Assembly: GCA_030018745.1 (NCBI GenBank)
Contig: JASEHB010000049.1
Span: forward strand, 1-10,031
Direction: 5' to 3'
Origin: Desulfatibacillaceae bacterium
Lineage (GTDB): Bacteria > Desulfobacterota > Desulfobacteria > Desulfobacterales > Desulfatibacillaceae
DNA: 10,031 bases
Shown here: in pieces, positions 6,925-10,031 of the stretch
Position numbering within the stretch: the first letter of the stretch is position 1
Layout of the letters: each line of letters starts with the position of its first letter
The notes under the pieces: generated by a model
Told to the model about the DNA's origin: nothing
What the model saw: only the letters and a program-made list of their open reading frames with translations
Database searches by the model: none
Translations under genes and position numbers: made by a program

Positions 6925-7128
6925 ATGGCAGAGCAGGTTTTTCATGTCCCCAACATAACTTGCGGGCATTGCGTGGCAACCATCAAAAACGAGCTTTCGG
7001 AAATAAAGGGTGTAAAGAGCGTGGATGGAGATCCGGGTACAAAAAATGTATCCGTCATCTGGGACAGCCCGGCCACCAAAGAGCAGATAATTGCCCTGCT
7101 CAAGGAAATCAACTACCCGGCGGATTAG
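6925..7128 (+). CDS. Small heavy-metal-associated (HMA) domain protein
   Basis: This is a 67-residue free-standing HMA domain of the CopZ/MerP fold (beta-alpha-beta-beta-alpha-beta), which binds a soft metal such as Cu(I) between two cysteines. The motif NITCGHC places the ligands at Cys13 and Cys16. The consensus Met before the first Cys is Ile11 here. No signal peptide is present, so it is cytoplasmic. The rest (ELSEIKGVKSVDGD, VSVIWDSPATKEQI, ALLKEINYPAD) aligns with the usual secondary structure, and the late Tyr64 is in the place of the CopZ loop tyrosine. The ATG at 6925 follows AGGAAGG. No P-type ATPase or metal regulator is in the window, so partner and metal are unknown. Its last four bases overlap the end of the opposing PsiE gene. 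Confidence 0.88.
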   Translation: MAEQVFHVPNITCGHCVATIKNELSEIKGVKSVDGDPGTKNVSVIWDSPATKEQIIALLKEINYPAD

Positions 7129-7688
7129 TCCGGCTTGGCAGGGTTTATATTGAGCCTCCGGGCGCCTTCAAGAGCGTGCTCCTGCCCTTCCAGCCTCTGG
7201 GAGCAGATGGATTGGTGTATCAGCCAGTAGCTCACCGCCAAAGCCAGAATAACCGCAGCGGTCGCCCACACATAGGCCACATCCAGCTTTGCAAAATCAA
7301 ACACAATTACCTTACGGGCAGCAGCCATGAGCGCGGTGGCCAGCACCAGGCGCACATGGATGACCTCCTCGCGCAGATAAAGAACGATGTTGACAAAAAT
7401 TTCAATGGCGATGAGCACTGCCAGAAAAGCCCCGAACACCCCCAGAATCTCGTTCATGGTGAGCATTCCGTAAGGCGGGGTGGTCACATGGGCGTACAGA
7501 ATTCTGACAATGTCAATCACTCCCCAGAAGATGACCAGGGTCATGAGCAAGGCAAGTATTCGCACCGCCACAAGAATAAATGAATAAAGCTTTTTTATGA
7601 GCCGGGCCTTGCCGGTGAGCAGAAGGGAAAAGTGGTTGAGCCAGCCCGCCGCAGGGCTTGCTTTTTCCGGCGTCATATCCTGGTTCAT
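7125..7688 (-). CDS. PsiE-family membrane protein
   Basis: This is a 187-residue integral membrane protein resembling the phosphate-starvation-inducible PsiE family (PF06146), whose biochemical function is not known. Three strong hydrophobic stretches are visible at about 35-63, 80-104 and 136-158. Between the last two lies the family's most conserved stretch, REEVIHVRLVLATALMAAAR, which may hold a further, more polar membrane segment. The N-terminal 30 residues are polar to amphipathic and the C-terminus is a short charged tail. The ATG at 7688 has AAGGAAA 7 nt upstream. It is last in a probable operon with sppA and the HAD phosphatase. Its TAA overlaps the TAG of the HMA gene, so no room is left for a separate terminator. 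Nothing in the sequence ties it to phosphate. Confidence 0.8.
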   Translation of the reverse strand: MNQDMTPEKASPAAGWLNHFSLLLTGKARLIKKLYSFILVAVRILALLMTLVIFWGVIDIVRILYAHVTTPPYGMLTMNEILGVFGAFLAVLIAIEIFVNIVLYLREEVIHVRLVLATALMAAARKVIVFDFAKLDVAYVWATAAVILALAVSYWLIHQSICSQRLEGQEHALEGARRLNINPAKPD

Positions 7689-7714
7689 GGCAGTCTTTCC
7701 TTATTTTAAGCCTG

Positions 7715-7726
7715 CTGTTGCAACAG
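7715..7726. repeat. 12-bp perfect palindrome between the HAD and PsiE genes
   Basis: CTGTTGCAACAG is self-complementary over 12 bases and sits in the 42-nt gap between the HAD stop and the PsiE start. It could be a protein-binding site. It has no loop, so it is not a hairpin by itself. No promoter with good spacing is visible beside it. It may be chance. Confidence 0.3.
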
Positions 7727-7730
7727 GGGT

Positions 7731-8408
7731 TCAGGAGCCTAAAATTGCCGCAGGCAGATCCTGGGGCCTTTCCACCATTTTTTGGGCGCCAGCGCCAAGC
7801 AGCTCATCAATGGGCCTGTAACCCCAGGCAGCGCCCACAGGCAGCATCCCGGCATTTACGGCTGTCTGCATATCCACGCCGGAATCCCCCACAAAGGCTA
7901 TGTTGTCCGGGTCCAGGCTCATTTTTGCGGCAATGGTCAGCGCTCCGCCGGGGTCGGGTTTTTTTGGCACATTGTCCCTGTGCCCAAGCACCCGCACAAA
8001 ATCATAATCTGGGAAAAAATGCTCCACAGACAAGACTGTCATTTCATGGGGCTTGTTGGAGAGAACTGCCAGAGAAATGCCGCGGCGCGAAAAGTTTGCA
8101 AGCATTTCATTCACACCGGGCCAGGGCCTTGTCCTGTTTTTCCAGCCATTTTGATAATGGGCCAGAAAGCTTGCAAGGCATTGCTCTATGCTTGCCCCTT
8201 TTCGGGCCTCCGGAGGCAAGGCCCGGTAAATGAGCATTCTGGCCCCATCCCCCACAAAAAAGCGGTAGGCATCAGCAGGATGCCCGTCAAAGCCTGCCTG
8301 CCCAAGGGCAGCATTGGCAGCATCCGCAATATCGGCAAGGGTGTCCAGAAGCGTACCGTCCAGATCAAATATCACCCCAAAGGGGGTCATGGTGCGCTGG
8401 GGGGGCAT
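7731..8408 (-). CDS. HAD-superfamily phosphatase, phosphoglycolate phosphatase type
   Basis: This is a 225-residue HAD hydrolase that probably dephosphorylates a small phospho-metabolite; 2-phosphoglycolate is the family's best known substrate. All four catalytic motifs are present: FDLDGT with Asp15 (nucleophile) and Asp17 (acid/base), motif II Ser117 in LSNKP, motif III Lys150 in KKPDP, and motif IV GDSGVD with Asp175 and Asp179 for Mg2+. A helical cap lies between about residues 20 and 95. The ATG at 8408 has AGGAG at 8420-8424, spaced rather widely at 11 nt. An internal Met7 is possible but lacks a ribosome site. It lies 24 nt after sppA in the same direction, so the two are co-transcribed. 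Other HAD substrates (for example pyrophosphate, as in PpaX, or sugar phosphates) cannot be excluded, so no gene symbol is given. Confidence 0.9.
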   Translation of the reverse strand: MPPQRTMTPFGVIFDLDGTLLDTLADIADAANAALGQAGFDGHPADAYRFFVGDGARMLIYRALPPEARKGASIEQCLASFLAHYQNGWKNRTRPWPGVNEMLANFSRRGISLAVLSNKPHEMTVLSVEHFFPDYDFVRVLGHRDNVPKKPDPGGALTIAAKMSLDPDNIAFVGDSGVDMQTAVNAGMLPVGAAWGYRPIDELLGAGAQKMVERPQDLPAAILGS

Positions 8409-8432
8409 GAGCGCCTTTTCTCCTTTAAAAAC

Positions 8433-9419
8433 CTATTCCACACCCGGCAGCCAAAGGTAATAGTAACCGGGCGCAAGACGGCTCCAGTAGGCGGGCAGGC
8501 CCAGATCCACAAGGGGTTTGCCGGGCCGTGCCTGCATGGTGGTCATGTTGTAGATGTTATCATCAGGAAAGTCGCTTCGCCTGTAGGCAATCACCTTTGC
8601 GTCATCGGGCAGGCCTGCAAGGGAGCGGGCGGTTTCAAGAGCCTTTTCCATGTAGCCTATGCCGTCAATCAATCTGTGCTCCAGGGCCAGGGGAGCCGTA
8701 AAAATACGGGCCGTGGAAATAAGCTCCATGCTTGCGGCATCAGGCTTGCGGTGCTCTGCCACAAGGCCTAAAAAGCGCCCGGCAATGGAATCGGCCACGC
8801 CCTGGAAAATGGCAAACTCCTCATCGCTGGCAGGGCGAAAAGGCGAACCCATGTCCTTGTTGCGGCCGCTGGTCTGGGCAGTAACCTCCACACCAAGCTT
8901 GTCCATGAGTCCGGTAAGATCCGGGCGGAGCAGGATAACCCCCACGGAGCCTGTTACGGTGTTGGGATGCGCCAGTATGTAGTCTGCCGCAAGACTCACA
9001 TAAAAACCTCCAGATGTGGCGACATCCATCATCACGGCCACAACCTTGGCATCTGTCTTCTGCTTGAAGGACATAATCTCATTGTAGAGGATGTCGCTGG
9101 CTCCGGCAGAGCCGCCCGGCGAGTTTATTACAAGCACAAGGGCCGCCACCTTGCCATCTTTCCGGGCCTTGTCCAGATGGCTCACCACCTCCTGGAGCAT
9201 ACTTGGCCTGTCGCGGAGAAAGTCCCTTTCGGGCGTATCGCTTATCACGCCGGTAATGGGAACAACAAGGATTTTAGGCTCGGATTTACCCGATAGAACC
9301 CTCTCTGCAAGCGGGTCCTTTGCATCGGAAAAAAGCTTGATATTGGGGGCAACACAGCCGGTCAGTGCAAGGGCAAGCACCATGCCAAACAAAAGGGCGG
9401 CAAATTTGCATCTTTTCAT
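8433..9419 (-). CDS. sppA: SppA-like signal peptide peptidase, predicted lipoprotein
   Basis: This is a 328-residue serine protease of the S49/ClpP-crotonase fold, which degrades cleaved signal peptides in the envelope. The N-terminus MKRCKFAALLFGMVLA then LTGC is a lipoprotein signal with the lipid-bearing Cys22, where many SppA proteins have a transmembrane anchor. The oxyanion-strand motif INSPGG is at 98-103. The nucleophile is Ser136 in VATSGGFY and the likely general base is Lys188 in SGRNKDMGSP. The 52-residue spacing matches the Ser147/Lys199 dyad of B. subtilis SppA, so this is the short, single-domain form. A C-terminal region of about 60 residues (from roughly 270) is not recognised. 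The ATG at 9419 follows GGAGG (9426-9430) at 6 nt. A sigma70-like promoter lies upstream, and the HAD gene follows after 24 nt. Confidence 0.9.
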   Translation of the reverse strand: MKRCKFAALLFGMVLALALTGCVAPNIKLFSDAKDPLAERVLSGKSEPKILVVPITGVISDTPERDFLRDRPSMLQEVVSHLDKARKDGKVAALVLVINSPGGSAGASDILYNEIMSFKQKTDAKVVAVMMDVATSGGFYVSLAADYILAHPNTVTGSVGVILLRPDLTGLMDKLGVEVTAQTSGRNKDMGSPFRPASDEEFAIFQGVADSIAGRFLGLVAEHRKPDAASMELISTARIFTAPLALEHRLIDGIGYMEKALETARSLAGLPDDAKVIAYRRSDFPDDNIYNMTTMQARPGKPLVDLGLPAYWSRLAPGYYYLWLPGVE

Positions 9420-9425
9420 GGCAGA

Positions 9426-9430
9426 CCTCC
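9426..9430 (-). promoter_or_regulatory. Ribosome binding site of sppA
   Basis: GGAGG on the minus strand lies 6 nt before the ATG at 9419. It fixes the start and so keeps the lipoprotein signal in the product. Confidence 0.8.
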
Positions 9431-9442
9431 GCAGTTCAAAGA

Positions 9443-9478
9443 TGCTGCAATGTTAGGGGAGCAGCCTTGCAAAGTCAA
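9443..9478 (-). promoter_or_regulatory. Sigma70-type promoter for sppA-HAD-psiE
   Basis: On the minus strand TTGACT (9478-9473) is followed by exactly 17 nt and then TAACAT (9455-9450). The -35 matches consensus in 5 of 6 bases and the -10 in 4 of 6, including the key T1, A2 and T6. Transcription would begin near 9443, giving a 5' leader of about 24 nt with GGAGG inside it. This is the best promoter-like sequence I found in the window. Confidence 0.65.
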
Positions 9479-9520
9479 CGCATTGCGCTTGGGCCGCTCT
9501 GCGCCTGCCTGTGAGCCGAC

Positions 9521-9886
9521 CTATTTTTTGAAAAACAGGTATATGGCAAGAGCCACAAGAATGCCTGCAAATATGCGCTTGAAGCTTGCGGTGGAAACAT
9601 GCTCCAGAAGCCGCGCCCCAACCTGCGCGCCGATTATGCCTCCAAAACCCAGCAGAAGCCCGGCCTTGTAGTCAACATTTGCAAGCTTGTTGTGAATGAG
9701 AAGGGCCGATGCACTTATGACAAGAATGCCCAGAAATGATGTGCCAACAGCCTTCTGGGCCGTGTAGCCCATTACCAGCAGCAGGGGCACCATCAAAAAA
9801 CCGCCCCCAAGCCCGGAAAAACTCGCCCCCACACCCACCAGAACACCAAAAAGCACCAGCGCGCCGCCTTGCAGATATATTTCCAT
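9521..9886 (-). CDS. Half-length TauE/SafE-family permease
   Basis: This is a 121-residue membrane protein of the TauE/SafE family (PF01925), members of which are proposed exporters of sulfite, sulfoacetate or other organic sulfur anions. Only one of the family's two repeats is present. It runs from ASFSGLGGGFLMVPLLLV (about 21-38) through AVGTSFLGIL (46-55) and NVDYKAGLLLGFGGIIGAQVG to the closing hydrophobic segment and the FFKK end. Four hydrophobic segments fit. Full-length members are about 250 residues, so this protein would have to dimerise to make a pore. It is not obviously broken: the ATG at 9886 has AGGAG at 9893-9897 with a 6-nt spacing, and the frame ends cleanly with TAG. The upstream 145 nt do not encode a missing half. 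A 101-nt gap with a promoter separates it from sppA. Confidence 0.85.
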   Translation of the reverse strand: MEIYLQGGALVLFGVLVGVGASFSGLGGGFLMVPLLLVMGYTAQKAVGTSFLGILVISASALLIHNKLANVDYKAGLLLGFGGIIGAQVGARLLEHVSTASFKRIFAGILVALAIYLFFKK

Positions 9887-10031
9887 GCAAATCTCCTATG
9901 AAAAAGCAAGGTTTTGTAATTTGTTAAGATTGTGAACAAATTGCAAAAGCTTTTCCCCTGCACCCCTTTTCAAAAAACTTAAAGAATTTTCAAAATGTTA
10001 TATATTAACCGCGCTTATGGCCGCTAAAAAA
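9887..10031. promoter_or_regulatory. AT-rich intergenic region upstream of the TauE/SafE gene
   Basis: These 145 nt are much richer in A and T than the genes and contain several dyads: the long inverted repeat at 9912-9948, the 10-bp palindrome AAAAGCTTTT (9945-9954), ATTTT-C-AAAAT (9986-9996) and GTTA-TATAT-TAAC (9997-10009). I found no well-spaced -35/-10 pair toward TauE. In the plus direction TGTTATATA (9996-10004) resembles an extended -10 element. An ATG at 10017 opens MAAKK to the window edge, but no ribosome binding site precedes it, so a divergent gene is only a possibility. Confidence 0.5.
9912..9948. repeat. 14-bp inverted repeat, candidate operator upstream of TauE/SafE gene
   Basis: The left arm TTTTGTAATTTGTT (9912-9925) and right arm AACAAATTGCAAAA (9935-9948) are complementary at 13 of 14 positions, and the odd pair is a T-G wobble. 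The spacer is 9 nt (9926-9934). It ends 26 nt before the TauE start codon. The arms are AT-rich with no T-tract beyond, so a regulator-binding site is more likely than a terminator. TTGTTAA (9921-9927) and TTGTGAA (9930-9936) each resemble a Rex half-site, but the overall spacing does not fit the Rex consensus. Confidence 0.55.

Noticed and set aside
6960..7583. 207-codon plus-strand frame over the HMA and PsiE genes
   Set aside because: It is out of frame with the HMA domain and antisense to PsiE. The product is rich in Gln, His and Asn with no recognisable domain.
7782..8771. 329-codon plus-strand frame opposite the HAD and sppA genes
   Set aside because: It spans the boundary of two well-supported minus-strand genes and its product shows no domain. 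It is a shadow frame.
1..10031. CRISPR array, tRNA, rRNA, insertion sequence or phage genes
   Set aside because: I saw no regularly spaced repeats, cloverleaf-like sequence, transposase or integrase on either strand.

Overview
The window reads as an ordinary bacterial chromosome segment, roughly 55% GC, most likely from a Gram-negative anaerobe of the Desulfobacterota (deltaproteobacterial) type. That placement is an inference from three things: a branched-chain-amino-acid-type ABC transporter next to a long-chain acyl-CoA synthetase, a lipoprotein form of SppA, and a half-length TauE/SafE permease. No rRNA, tRNA or other marker gene is present to confirm it. There is no mobile element, CRISPR array, integrase or phage gene.

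Left and middle (1-7128, + strand): one gene train. It begins with livM, whose 5' end is cut by the window edge. It continues with livH, a periplasmic substrate-binding protein (livK type), the ATPases livG and livF, a 606-residue AMP-forming acyl-CoA synthetase, and a 67-residue heavy-metal-associated (HMA) domain protein. The first five encode a complete HAAT-family importer: two permeases, two ATPases and one binding protein. The synthetase suggests that the imported compound, or a related carboxylic acid, is activated to a CoA thioester on arrival. Gaps between genes are 21-116 nt and several hold hairpins. The most striking is a terminator-like stem with a GCAA tetraloop and six T's that includes the livG stop codon. 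A second long hairpin before the synthetase has its T-tract on the opposite strand.

Right (7125-9886, - strand): a convergent group. Reading leftward these are a 121-residue TauE/SafE permease, an SppA-like peptidase predicted to be a lipoprotein, a HAD phosphatase of the phosphoglycolate phosphatase type, and a PsiE-family membrane protein. A good sigma70-type promoter lies just before sppA, so sppA, the HAD gene and psiE are probably one operon. The PsiE and HMA genes meet tail to tail and share four bases of stop codon.

Far right (9887-10031): an AT-rich intergenic region with a 14-bp inverted repeat (13 of 14 matching) just upstream of the TauE gene. It is a candidate operator and the most interesting non-coding signal here. 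I did not find a clear, undescribed multi-gene system. The observations worth a second look are mainly regulatory structures and the make-up of the transporter-synthetase cluster.
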